Shown here one piece after another: positions 28,480 through 37,529 of a stretch of 64,000 bases of DNA. Source of the stretch: CAZGNZ01 sp964527215. Lineage in GTDB: Bacteria; Fidelibacterota; Marinisomatia; SCGC-AAA003-L08; JACNLC01. The DNA is taken from contig CAZGNZ010000006.1 in assembly GCA_964527215.1 (NCBI GenBank), positions 57,814 to 121,813 of the forward strand, written 5' to 3'. Each line of letters starts with the position of its first letter. Within the stretch, counting starts at the first letter, position 1. Below the pieces are notes generated by a model. That model saw nothing but the letters and a program-made list of their open reading frames with translations, was not told the origin of the DNA and made no database searches. Both the position numbers and the translations under genes were made by a program.

Positions 28480-29718
28480 ATGTCAGAAATAAGAGTACTT
28501 TCTTCAAACGAAATTCCATCATTTATTGATATTGTGTCCAAGGCTTACCCTGTCTTTGATATCCACACCGACGAGGACGTGCAAATGCTCATTAAGCGCT
28601 TGGAGCGGGGTCAGGAAGAAGGCTTTTCTGCAGACTGCTACGGGCTGTTTCGCGATGACTGTCTTTTGGGCGGAATGCGTTTTCTGGATTTTGAAATGAA
28701 CTTCCGCGGTCAACCGATGTCGATGGGGGGTGTTGGACTGGTTGCTGTGGACATGCTTCATAAAAAGGAAGCGGTTTGTAAAGAGATGATCCACTATTTC
28801 CTGCACCAGTATCGGAATCGCCGGGTCCCCCTTGTCGGATTGTATGCATTCCGTCTGGACTTCTATCATCAGATGGGATTGGGCTTTGGTGCTCCTACCC
28901 GGCAGTACAAATTGAAGCCGGCTCGTCTGCCACAAGAAACCCAACGCCATCATCTCAGATTTCTGACGGAAGCGGACAAACCCGCGATCCACAGTTGTTA
29001 TCATAAATATTTCAACTCACATCACGGGATGATCCGCAGATCTGACTTTGAGATCAATGAACTGTTCAACAATCCCAAACTGCATCTGGTAGGATTTTTT
29101 GAAAATGAGACGCTTGATGGGTATATTGCATATGCAGCCAAACCTCATGACGGTTTTGCCTGCAACATCCGGATTGCGGAGTTAATCAGCAACATACCTG
29201 ACGCCTGGCAGGAAATCTGGGCCTTCCTGTATACTCAGTATGATCAGGCTCCGTATGTTATTTTCGACTCACAGGAAGACGATTTTTATCATATGCTTTC
29301 CAATCCCTCCAATGATAAGGAGTCCGTTGTACCGCTTCATCACCAGTCGGCACAGGAGGAAATAGGTTTGATGTACCGGATTGTAAATTTTGATGCATTT
29401 ATTGACGGCATTGCTCCAGTTCGGTTCTTCACAGAGGACTTGGTTCTGGGAATTGATATTGAGGATGATTTCCTGCCGGAAAACAGCGGTGTTTCCAAAA
29501 TTCAATTTATAGATGGAAAAGCCCATAAATCTTCAAACGCCACTGCGGATATCACAATCCGAATGAATGTTCGCTACCTCTCCAGCCTGATAATGGGATC
29601 TGTCCGATTCCGATCCCTGATTCAGTATGGTCTGGCAGATATAACCGATAAATCTGCGGTCTCAGCCATAGATACTCTGTTCCGCTGTGAACGGCCTATG
29701 TGCATTACGCGCTTTTAA
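28480..29718 (+). CDS. Eis-like GNAT N-acetyltransferase with C-terminal sterol-carrier-like domain
   Basis: The 412-residue product has the three-part layout of the Eis family: an N-terminal GNAT domain (residues about 1-145, with GGVGLVAVDMLHKKEAV as the acetyl-CoA region and LVGLYAFRLDFYHQMGLGF), a second GNAT-like domain (about 150-290) and a C-terminal SCP2-like domain (about 300-412). Eis enzymes acetylate amines such as aminoglycosides or lysines; the natural substrate here is unknown. The start ATG is 133 bases after hemW, so it likely has its own promoter (ATTTTATAAG just upstream). Confidence 0.82.
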   Translation: MSEIRVLSSNEIPSFIDIVSKAYPVFDIHTDEDVQMLIKRLERGQEEGFSADCYGLFRDDCLLGGMRFLDFEMNFRGQPMSMGGVGLVAVDMLHKKEAVCKEMIHYFLHQYRNRRVPLVGLYAFRLDFYHQMGLGFGAPTRQYKLKPARLPQETQRHHLRFLTEADKPAIHSCYHKYFNSHHGMIRRSDFEINELFNNPKLHLVGFFENETLDGYIAYAAKPHDGFACNIRIAELISNIPDAWQEIWAFLYTQYDQAPYVIFDSQEDDFYHMLSNPSNDKESVVPLHHQSAQEEIGLMYRIVNFDAFIDGIAPVRFFTEDLVLGIDIEDDFLPENSGVSKIQFIDGKAHKSSNATADITIRMNVRYLSSLIMGSVRFRSLIQYGLADITDKSAVSAIDTLFRCERPMCITRF

Positions 29719-30087
29719 ACTTCATGTAAAAGACAACGATCCCCCGCTCAGGATGTATTTATATCAGTCTTCGGTATCTGCCTGCATTCAGTGTTTTATA
29801 ACCTGTGCAGCAGATGACCGGACAATCAACATTGCTGAAAACCTCGTATGCAGTATTGATAAAAATCTTGATCGGTGATATTCAGTTCCGGGAAATCAAG
29901 AACACACAATAAATTCCATCGGCTTCAGCTATTCGAGTGGCACAACAGATACGTAAACAGCCGTAAATTTACTCTCTGCATTATTGGATTTTTCCCGATC
30001 CTACAGACTGAATTTCGAGGATCAGATAAATGTTTGCTGTGAGTTTTTTGAATCTGGATCGATCTGAAAAAATCAGGAATAAAAATT
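29719..30087. other. Intergenic stretch without recognisable features
   Basis: I see no gene, repeat or clear hairpin in these 369 bases. They presumably hold the promoter of the carbonic anhydrase gene. Confidence 0.6.
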
Positions 30088-30678
30088 ATGACTGCTGAAA
30101 CTGCCTTACAGAAATTAATTGCCGGAAATAAACGGTTCTGCAGCGGAAATCCGGAACACCCAAATCAGAACTATAAAACCCGTCAGGAGGTCACGAACGG
30201 ACAAAAACCGTTTGCCATCATTCTGAGCTGTTCAGATTCCAGGGTTGTACCTGAAATCCTGTTCGATCAGGGGATTGGCGATCTTTTCGTGATCAGAGTG
30301 GCAGGAAACATCGTTGACAACCTGATTCTTGGCAGCATCGAATATGCTGCCGACCATTGTGAAGTCCCTTTGCTGGTGGTTCTGGGTCACAGCGACTGCG
30401 GTGCGGTAACCGCCACTTTAGAGGCTGAAGGATCAGATAGTCATACCGACAGTATTTTGAAGGAAATCCAGCCTGCTGTACAAGCCGCCAGAAATCAGGA
30501 GGGCGACCTGCTGACCAATGCTGTTCTGGCAAATGTGGACAGAGTCGTCCGGCAGCTGCGAAAGTCAGAACCAATTCTTCCCTATCTGGTTCGTCAGGGA
30601 AAACTGACCATAATGGGTGCATATTACGATCTGGAAACCGGCGCAGTTGACTATTTTGATTTCCCCGAAAAACAATAA
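30088..30678 (+). CDS. Beta-class carbonic anhydrase
   Basis: The 196-residue protein carries the zinc ligands C48, H101 and C104 and the Asp50-Arg52 dyad in the motifs LSCSDSRVVPEILFD and VLGHSDCGAVTA. It interconverts CO2 and bicarbonate in the cytoplasm, or in the periplasm in members with a signal peptide, which is absent here. Length is typical. The glutamine-synthetase-like gene begins 18 bases after its stop, so the two are probably co-transcribed. Confidence 0.95.
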   Translation: MTAETALQKLIAGNKRFCSGNPEHPNQNYKTRQEVTNGQKPFAIILSCSDSRVVPEILFDQGIGDLFVIRVAGNIVDNLILGSIEYAADHCEVPLLVVLGHSDCGAVTATLEAEGSDSHTDSILKEIQPAVQAARNQEGDLLTNAVLANVDRVVRQLRKSEPILPYLVRQGKLTIMGAYYDLETGAVDYFDFPEKQ

Positions 30679-30696
30679 CCTGAGATCCAAGGAAAG

Positions 30697-32202
30697 ATGA
30701 CAGAGATGAAGCTTGAAATGAATCCAAACCTTCTGGTACAGTATCTGGATAAACCCGCATCAGAATTCACTAAGGCAGACATAATAAAATTCTTCATAGA
30801 GAATGAATTTCAGATGCTGAACTTTCGGTATATCGCGGGTGACGGCCGTTTAAAAACCCTGAATTTTGTCATTTCCAGCCGGGATCAGCTGGATCAGATA
30901 TTGTCCCATGGCGAGCGCGTGGACGGTTCCAGCCTGTTTTATTATATTGATTCATCCGCCAGTGATTTGTACGTCATCCCCCGTTTCCGAACGGCCTTCG
31001 TCAATCCATTCAGTGAAATTCCCACAATCGATATTCTCTGTTCATATTATACCAGCCGGGGCGAACGTCTTGCGTCCTCACCGGAACACATTGTTCGTCG
31101 CGCACATGACGTTTTCAAAAAGGAAACCGGTCTGACTTTTACGGCAATGGGAGAGTTGGAGTACTACGTAATTTTCGACAAAGACCCATTGTACCAGCCG
31201 CGTACCCAGCAGGGATATCACGAATCCGCCCCTTATACCAAATGGGAATTTTTGCGATGCGAAGCCATGCAGGCTGTTGCACAGACCGGCGGCAGCATCA
31301 AATACGGCCATTCCGAGGTCGGGAATATTCTCACTGAGGATCTCGAGATGGAACAGCACGAGATTGAGTTTCTTCCGGTTCCCATTGAGGATGCTGCGGA
31401 TCAGATTGTTCTGGCCAAATGGATACTCCGCATGCTGGGATACAAATACGGTGTTTCCATCAGTTTTGCACCCAAAGTGCTGGTGGGACATGCGGGAAGC
31501 GGGCTGCATATTCATACAAAGCTTCTGAAAAACGGACACAACGCAATGATTGAAGACCACGGCATCAGCGATACTGCCCGAAGGCTGATTGCGGGCATGC
31601 TGAACCTGGCTCCGTCTCTGACGGCATTTGGAAACACGGTTCCCCTTTCGTATCTGCGTCTGGTGCCTGGCCAGGAAGCGCCAACCAGTGTTTGCTGGGG
31701 GGATACGAACCGGTCCGCGCTTGTTCGGGTTCCGCTTGGCTGGCTTCGCGGCAGCGATATGGTCCGGGATGCCAATCCAAAAGAAACTGCAGACCTGAGT
31801 GCCGTGCCGGAATATCAAACAGTCGAATTCCGCGCACCGGATGGATCTGCCAATATTCATCTGCTGCTGGCAGGACTGGCCGCTGCGGGCTGCCACGGTT
31901 TGAAAATGGCAGATGCCTTAAAAAATGCGGATCAGCTTTACATCAAAGACAATATCCACGACCAGGAATTAAATCAGCAGAATCATGAAATTAAGCATCT
32001 TCCCACATCCTGCTGGGCATCTGCACAGAATCTTCGCAGCGACCGTCGATTCTATGAGTCCAATTCCGTTTTTCCAGCGGGTGTGATCGACGGCATCATT
32101 CAGAAGCTGGAGGCTTATCATGACAACAATCTGAGTCAGGATTTATTCGGTAAAGTTGATGATATTAAAAAAATTGTTGACCGCTACCTGTATTCCTTCT
32201 AA
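30697..32202 (+). CDS. Glutamine synthetase family protein
   Basis: The 501-residue protein has the glutamine synthetase catalytic core: MGELEYYVIF (metal Glu), the glutamate-site region GSGLHIHTKLL, NRSALVRVPLGW and EFRAPDGSANIHLLLAGLAA. The N-terminal beta-grasp part (about 20-110) is present. Several positions differ from GlnA (for example SVCWGDTNRSALVRVP and the lack of the usual NPY), so it may be a class used for a different amine or a divergent GSI; ligation of ammonia to glutamate is the family reaction. AAGGAAAG precedes the ATG closely; an ATG at 30709 is an alternative start. It shares an operon with carbonic anhydrase. Confidence 0.88.
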   Translation: MTEMKLEMNPNLLVQYLDKPASEFTKADIIKFFIENEFQMLNFRYIAGDGRLKTLNFVISSRDQLDQILSHGERVDGSSLFYYIDSSASDLYVIPRFRTAFVNPFSEIPTIDILCSYYTSRGERLASSPEHIVRRAHDVFKKETGLTFTAMGELEYYVIFDKDPLYQPRTQQGYHESAPYTKWEFLRCEAMQAVAQTGGSIKYGHSEVGNILTEDLEMEQHEIEFLPVPIEDAADQIVLAKWILRMLGYKYGVSISFAPKVLVGHAGSGLHIHTKLLKNGHNAMIEDHGISDTARRLIAGMLNLAPSLTAFGNTVPLSYLRLVPGQEAPTSVCWGDTNRSALVRVPLGWLRGSDMVRDANPKETADLSAVPEYQTVEFRAPDGSANIHLLLAGLAAAGCHGLKMADALKNADQLYIKDNIHDQELNQQNHEIKHLPTSCWASAQNLRSDRRFYESNSVFPAGVIDGIIQKLEAYHDNNLSQDLFGKVDDIKKIVDRYLYSF

Positions 32203-32323
32203 CCACTGCACCTGCCGGCATACTTCGGGTTGGAACTTGCGGCAGGAGATACATCCAAGACCACCGTACCAGCCCAACAAAATAGCTTTCAGATTCGCAG
32301 GATAATCTCATCCCGGCTGACCC

Positions 32324-32557
32324 ATGCTTACCATAAAATGCAGCCACTGTCACAGAAAATTGATGAAATATGAAAAAATCGGAGAAGGTCGGATCCTACG
32401 ATGCTGGAAATCTCGGATCAGGCGGGATTTTCTGATTTATCGTTCAAATGGCGTGTACTGCCAGTGCGGCCGTAAAATCGGATCCGATGAAGGGAAATAT
32501 ATTCGCATGAAACAGTCCGCCTTCATCTACCGCGGCACAAAACAGACTTCCGGCTGA
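32324..32557 (+). CDS. Small zinc-ribbon-like protein
   Basis: The 77-residue protein has CSHC near the N-terminus (C6, C9) and CQCG further on (C46, C48), the spacing of a zinc ribbon. The core KCSHCHRKLMKYEKIGEGRI and IGSDEGKYIRMKQSAF resemble a small conserved family of unknown function. It lies 121 bases after the glutamine-synthetase-like gene and before a terminator, and may be the last gene of that transcript. No activity is known to me. Confidence 0.65.
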   Translation: MLTIKCSHCHRKLMKYEKIGEGRILRCWKSRIRRDFLIYRSNGVYCQCGRKIGSDEGKYIRMKQSAFIYRGTKQTSG

Positions 32558-32598
32558 TCCCCACCTGCCGGGAAGGATTCATCGGGATTGCATCTGTT

Positions 32599-32622
32599 AA
32601 CCGGGCAATAACCCGGTTTTTT
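32599..32622 (+). terminator. Rho-independent terminator after the zinc-ribbon gene
   Basis: AACCGGG-CAATAA-CCCGGTT followed by TTTT; seven base pairs and a T-run on the plus strand. Confidence 0.85.
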
Positions 32623-32818
32623 CATGAGGGTTCGAAAATGCGATGGTGGAGCTGGTTGATTATGCAAGGCTTGCGAAGAGATTTATACGTTTCGAGTGTA
32701 TTTGAAAAACAGTCTGCCGACTGATGCCGCAGATTTGACCGGAACTATCATGGTCCGGAAAATGCGAAGGATTTTTAGGCATAGATATTTTCGTGAAATA
32801 TACGGGTTAATATTCTTC
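32619..32818 (-). repeat. Composite intergenic repeat with REP-like element
   Basis: Positions 32619-32690 (CATGAGGGTTCGAAAATGCG, then GAGCTGGTTGATTATGCAAG) match the module at 3877-3945 and 61303-61345. Positions 32755-32818 are an inverted copy of the REP-like element (CCGGAAAATGCGAAGGATTT to ATACGGGTT). This fills most of the 359-base gap between 32558 and 32916. Confidence 0.7.
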
Positions 32819-32862
32819 TGATATTATAACTGCCTGCCAGCGCCTATGAATTCCCAGAAATG

Positions 32863-32887
32863 AAAAACCCCGCCGAGGCGGGGTTTT
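32863..32887 (-). terminator. Rho-independent terminator of the gingipain-like gene
   Basis: AAAACCCCGCC-GA-GGCGGGGTTTT is a perfect hairpin with A/T flanks on both sides. It would end minus-strand transcription 30-50 bases after the protease stop, and it could act on the plus strand too. Confidence 0.85.
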
Positions 32888-32916
32888 CAACAATTTTTGC
32901 TGTAACGGCTTGATGT

Positions 32917-35900
32917 TTATTTCATCATAACCATTTTTCCGCTGGACACATCACTGCCTGCGGTGAGTGTGTAGATATACAATCCGGACGGGACCAGATT
33001 TTCATTGCTGTCCAACCCATTCCAGACGGCGGTATAGTTTCCGGCAGAGACAAACTCATTCATCAACACTGCAACTTCCCGGCCCAGCAGATCATAAACC
33101 GCGAGTCTGACCATTTCACTGCTGGGTATGGAAAATTCAATAGAGGTGGTGGGATTGAACGGATTGGGATGATTCTGCTTCAGAGAAAAAGCATTCGGGA
33201 TATCAACCACGCTGGATTCGATTATTGTTCCATCCACATCAGCCGTAATGACATTGATGACTTCAATATCGTCATTGGCTGTCAGCAATGCAGTGCTGCC
33301 TGCAGAAACAACAGAACCGGCAGTGCTGAACAGTACCACCTGTGTGAGTCCTGTTTCCGGGTCTGTGCCAATTCCGGCCTGACCGGTATATTCCGGATGG
33401 ACCTGAATCTGACTGCCCCGAACGGTCATCTGAATGCCGGCAACGGCACCGTCTGAGACGATATTAATGTTACTGCCCTGAATCTGATATTCCGCGTTAA
33501 CGGCGGATGTTCCAGGACGGCTATACTGGTCAACGATGAAGTTGATCATGAAAATCACATCGATGATGTTGATGATGCCGTTTTCATCAATATCTGCGGC
33601 ACAAAGCTCCAGCTCCGACGGATTGGGGCCAATCCCGATGATAATATTGACGGTCCGGATAACATCCAGTACATTGATTTCCCAGTCTGCATTAACATCG
33701 CCGGTCACACAGTAGGCATTCACTGTAATCGAAAATCCACTTTCCCAGGTCTCGGTATCGCTTGTGAACTGAACTGTCAGTGAGGCGGTATATCCGTCCG
33801 GCGTGGTGTTGGAAATCTGAATTGTGGCAGTATCCACACTGAGGACAATCGCACCTGCTTCGATATCGCCGAAGTTGACGGTGCTGTTTTCAATGGTGAC
33901 GTACATATCGTCAGAAATTACAGTGCCAACCACGTTAAGAGCCGGATCGACACCCACGTTTTCAGCACAGATGGTCAGATCAATGGTTTCACCATAATCC
34001 ACTTCGCCGTTTCCGTTGGAGTCACCGCTTACGATATACTCATCAAGCACAACATAGGGACCTTCCGGCACGATGGCAAAAATACCCGTTTCGTACGGCA
34101 TGTGATTGTACGCAGTAACCACCAGATACATTTCACCGGGTTCAGTGATGGGTTCATCAAAGCTGATGGTGGCGTTGCCGGCAGCGTCGGCATAGGCAAA
34201 TGCTACCAGTTCACCGTCCAGGGACAGAGCAGCCAATGCGTCTTCAACGCCCGTGCTGACGATAAATTCAGTGGTTCCGATGACGATGACGGCATCATGT
34301 GCCACTGCCATGTCAGCCGGAGTGTCTGTGCGTACCACAATGGAAGGATCACCAAAGAGGGTCCAATAGTCTGTTTCTTCTTCACCGCTGCTGCCGTAGT
34401 CATCATTCATTGACATGCAACCGTTGGCTGACAGACCGCCGAAAGTCCGTTTGATGTTCTCATCGCCATAAGCTTCGGAAAGAATCAGGTTGAATTCATC
34501 CTGGGCTTCCATAGGCGGTGCCCAGCTCTGATTTACGGTTGACATCAAGGCTGCAATGGCACCGGTGGGTTCGTCACCATTGGTCGCTCTAAGCCAGGCT
34601 TCGGCAAAACATGTACCCTGGTGAAACTGTCCGTTAACACACGCCACGGACCAGAGGAAAGGCAGACGATTGTCATTCTCAAGGTTGTTCACATGGGTAT
34701 TGCTGAATCCAGTGGATACCCATGAATTTGAAGAGCCGTGTCCGCAGTAGTTCCCAACACTGCGGCCCTCATTGAGTGCATTGGTGACATCAGACGAAGA
34801 ACCGCCGTTTGTATCATAAATCTGATCCAGATCAGTGTATGTATATGCCATCAGCCAGTCACGGATAATGTCCAGATGCTGCCAGTCGGCTTCACCTTCA
34901 TCGCCAATGCCGGAACCCTGAGAAGAACCAATGCCAAAACCGTACTTGTACCAGTCCGCACCAGCTTCGGGATACCGTTCATATTCCACTGAACGCAAAA
35001 CCTGGGTTTCCACATGAGATACATTTTCAGCGGAGAAACGTCCCACCATGAATTCCGGATACGAATCATTCCCGTCCTGATACCCGTAACTGGGATCGGA
35101 CGCACTGCCGCCCACCATCATGGATGGAACCTGAGCATTGTCACCAATCAGCAGCAGGAATGCCAGTCCTTCATTTTCGTAATAATCGGAAACAAAGGTG
35201 TTGATAGCGCCGGAATTAGAACCGATTTCGGAAAGTGCAACGATTTCAGTTGGGATTCCCTTCAGATTTTTCCACTCCACAAAGGGGGCCATTGCATCCA
35301 TGAAGTTGTCATAACATACAATTAGCATGTTTCCTTCTTCGCCGAGAATATCATAGCGTTCCATTGACCAGTTGTCAAAATGATGTTCATAAATGGAATT
35401 GAATTCTTTAACCATTGCGGTCAGCGGTTCCCGGCGGTCCAGCACATTGACCTGTCCCTCACCGGCGACAGTCACACCAAGTTCAATATGATGATAAACA
35501 CGCAGGGTTTTGGTAATCGGATTGTACTGGAATGGGTGCGCCCAGACCGCCTGTCCGCGGAAATCACGAACGATGTAGGGGCTTCCCAGATCGGCGATAT
35601 TTTCAGGGAAGAACGCATCCCGCTGATAAACAGGGCCATACACATACGGTACGGTGGCGGGGTCGATATCCCTGGTGAAATTGCCTTTGGACGGAGGGAT
35701 GGAGACATTCTCAAAATCGATGAATTCCGCATCCAGTATATCCACCTGCATCTGAGCATTATCCGGAATAATCAGGGAGGCTGTCAATTTAAGCAGTTCT
35801 GGGGCTGCAGCCTGCAGCAGCGGTGTTCCGTCTTCAATATTAATGACGGTAGCGGCCTGTCCGTTGACAATGATTTCATCCTGCCAGTAACCCGGGATGT

Positions 35901-36045
35901 TAAATTCTAGGACGGTAGTTTCAATATTTGAAGAAATGACGCCTTTTTCCGGTGCCGCCGGTGTGTCTGAAGTCAGACCCACCCATTCAGCGGCCATTGC
36001 AAAACTAATAAAAATAATAAATGATACCTTGATCAGGTTTCTCAT
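32917..36045 (-). CDS. Gingipain-family (C25) cysteine protease with dockerin and T9SS sorting domain
   Basis: The 1042-residue product has a signal peptide (MRNLIKVSFIIFISFAMA), a propeptide-like region to about 225, and a C25 peptidase domain (about 235-590). The catalytic pair is visible as H436 in GNYCGHGSSNSW and C469 in WSVACVNGQF. The domain ends in DYWTLFGDPSIVVRT. A beta-sandwich follows (about 600-775), then a dockerin at about 779-840 (GDVNADWEINVLDVI, DIDENGIINIIDVIF) and a T9SS type A sorting domain (HPNPFNPTTSIEFS, ending SSGKMVMMK). It is a single gene with its own terminator and is probably secreted and surface bound. Dockerin plus C25 is a combination known from FCB genomes, but the cohesin partner is not in the window. 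Confidence 0.93.
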   Translation of the reverse strand: MRNLIKVSFIIFISFAMAAEWVGLTSDTPAAPEKGVISSNIETTVLEFNIPGYWQDEIIVNGQAATVINIEDGTPLLQAAAPELLKLTASLIIPDNAQMQVDILDAEFIDFENVSIPPSKGNFTRDIDPATVPYVYGPVYQRDAFFPENIADLGSPYIVRDFRGQAVWAHPFQYNPITKTLRVYHHIELGVTVAGEGQVNVLDRREPLTAMVKEFNSIYEHHFDNWSMERYDILGEEGNMLIVCYDNFMDAMAPFVEWKNLKGIPTEIVALSEIGSNSGAINTFVSDYYENEGLAFLLLIGDNAQVPSMMVGGSASDPSYGYQDGNDSYPEFMVGRFSAENVSHVETQVLRSVEYERYPEAGADWYKYGFGIGSSQGSGIGDEGEADWQHLDIIRDWLMAYTYTDLDQIYDTNGGSSSDVTNALNEGRSVGNYCGHGSSNSWVSTGFSNTHVNNLENDNRLPFLWSVACVNGQFHQGTCFAEAWLRATNGDEPTGAIAALMSTVNQSWAPPMEAQDEFNLILSEAYGDENIKRTFGGLSANGCMSMNDDYGSSGEEETDYWTLFGDPSIVVRTDTPADMAVAHDAVIVIGTTEFIVSTGVEDALAALSLDGELVAFAYADAAGNATISFDEPITEPGEMYLVVTAYNHMPYETGIFAIVPEGPYVVLDEYIVSGDSNGNGEVDYGETIDLTICAENVGVDPALNVVGTVISDDMYVTIENSTVNFGDIEAGAIVLSVDTATIQISNTTPDGYTASLTVQFTSDTETWESGFSITVNAYCVTGDVNADWEINVLDVIRTVNIIIGIGPNPSELELCAADIDENGIINIIDVIFMINFIVDQYSRPGTSAVNAEYQIQGSNINIVSDGAVAGIQMTVRGSQIQVHPEYTGQAGIGTDPETGLTQVVLFSTAGSVVSAGSTALLTANDDIEVINVITADVDGTIIESSVVDIPNAFSLKQNHPNPFNPTTSIEFSIPSSEMVRLAVYDLLGREVAVLMNEFVSAGNYTAVWNGLDSNENLVPSGLYIYTLTAGSDVSSGKMVMMK

Positions 36046-36481
36046 TTTATTCTCCTTGTATTTCAGTCACTGAGTTTCCAGATAAAATAATACACACGTG
36101 GCTTTTTTAATGCGGTGAAAATTACCAGTAGTTTTGAAACATTACAAAATGATCCATCGTCGACTTACAATCTGTTACACCCAATCGATAAAAGAATCAA
36201 GTCTTTTATTCTCGAACTCCTGCGGTCTTGTCCACCTTTCCGCGAGGTTTGAAATAATCGACAGAAGGGCTTTCTTTGCGGATGATGTGTATATGCAGCA
36301 CCCCTGCCCGGACCAGCACACCGCTGATGCATTCGCAGTCGGGCTCAAATGGTTCGAACCCCGCGGCAGCACCTGAATTCGGGATTCCGTGTCAAGCCCG
36401 TATATTTCACATGAATATCTGTTCGTAAAATGCATTGCAATTTCCGGAAGATGATATATCTGGTCGGCATCAAAAAGCAAA
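36046..36481. other. Intergenic stretch with a REP-like element
   Basis: Upstream region of the protease gene. A minus-strand frame runs through it from inside gap, but it has no family-like features and overlaps gap's coding end, so I do not accept it as a gene. The REP-like copy lies at 36395-36448. Confidence 0.55.
36395..36448 (+). repeat. REP-like palindromic intergenic element, copy at gap 3' side
   Basis: AGCCCGTATATTTCACATGA to GCATTGCAATTTCCGGA matches 4901-4954 with several substitutions; the AATGC/GCATT hairpin has changed by compensating or loop changes. Confidence 0.65.
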
Positions 36482-36500
36482 AGGCCCCGGAAAGGGGCCT
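36482..36500 (-). terminator. Terminator of the gap operon
   Basis: AGGCCCC-GGAAA-GGGGCCT; on the minus strand the stem is followed by TTTGCTTTTTG. It is 34 bases beyond the gap stop. Confidence 0.8.
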
Positions 36501-36533
36501 CGATAACCGTAAAATAATGGAGGAAAAGTCTGG

Positions 36534-37529
36534 TCAGGATGCGATCAGTTTGATCAGATCGACCACCCTGTTTGAGTATCCCCACTCATTGTCGTACCAG
36601 TTCAGTGTTTTCACAAAATGTCCGTTTGTGACTTTGGTGAACGGTGCATCATAAATGGATGAGTATGGGTTCCCGATGATGTCGGAAGATACCAGTGGTT
36701 CGTCAGAATACTGCAGAATGTGTTTCATGCGTTCAGTTTCAGATGCTGCCTTCACGGCTGCATTGATTTCTTCCACTGTCACTTCTTTTTCAAGCTGACA
36801 AACCATGTCCACAATTGATCCGTCGGGGACCGGAACGCGGCAGGCAATTCCATCAAGCTTGCCTTTCAGTTCCGGCAGAACCACACCCACAGCCCGTGCA
36901 GCACCGGTAGTGGTGGGTATAATGTTTTCAGCAGCAGCGCGACTGCGGCGCCAGTCCTTATGGGGGACATCTGCCAGGCGCTGGTCATTGGTGTACGCGT
37001 GAACCGTATTGATAATACCTTCGACAATGCCGAAATTATCATTCAGTACCTTGGCCATGGGCGCCAGACAGTTGGTCGTACAGCTGGCATTGGAGATGAT
37101 GCGGTGTTCCGGCAGAAACTGATCTTCGTTCACGCCCAGCACCACGGTAAAATCGATCGCATCCTTGGCCGGAACGGTAAGAACGATTCTTTTGGCTCCC
37201 GCCTCCAGCTGCGGCTCAAGAGACTCACGGGTACGGAATACACCGGTTGCCTCCACAACAACATCAATATCCAGTTCACCCCAGGGCAGGTTGGAAGGTG
37301 TCCGCTCATTGAGGAGTTTCACGGTTTCATTGGGAGTGTACAGCACATCATTTTCCAGTTTGACATCCTGTCCAAATCCACCCATTACGGTATCGTACTT
37401 GAGCAGATACACCAGAGCTTCATGGTCAAAAAGATCATTGATTGCTATCACATTGATGTCATCCCGCTGATTTAAAATGCGGAATACAGACCTTCCAATA
37501 CGTCCAAAACCATTTATCGCTACTCTCAT
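36534..37529 (-). CDS. gap: Glyceraldehyde-3-phosphate dehydrogenase
   Basis: The 331-residue protein is a normal phosphorylating GAPDH: the NAD site INGFGRIGR at the start, an Asp32-type NAD selector (AINDLFD), catalytic C150 in SNASCTTNCLAP, H177 in TVHAYTND, and RAAAENIIPTTTGAAR. It converts glyceraldehyde 3-phosphate to 1,3-bisphosphoglycerate in glycolysis and gluconeogenesis. Its ATG overlaps the stop of a second GAPDH-like gene upstream by 4 bases (ATGA), so both are probably translated together. A terminator follows. Confidence 0.97.
   Translation of the reverse strand: MRVAINGFGRIGRSVFRILNQRDDINVIAINDLFDHEALVYLLKYDTVMGGFGQDVKLENDVLYTPNETVKLLNERTPSNLPWGELDIDVVVEATGVFRTRESLEPQLEAGAKRIVLTVPAKDAIDFTVVLGVNEDQFLPEHRIISNASCTTNCLAPMAKVLNDNFGIVEGIINTVHAYTNDQRLADVPHKDWRRSRAAAENIIPTTTGAARAVGVVLPELKGKLDGIACRVPVPDGSIVDMVCQLEKEVTVEEINAAVKAASETERMKHILQYSDEPLVSSDIIGNPYSSIYDAPFTKVTNGHFVKTLNWYDNEWGYSNRVVDLIKLIAS

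Noticed and set aside
36340..36375. TRNA-like GGTTCGAACC at about 36353
   Set aside because: No cloverleaf can be built: T stem and acceptor do not pair.
36175..36585. 136-residue minus-strand frame after the protease
   Set aside because: It overlaps the end of gap and a terminator and has no motif; a shadow frame.
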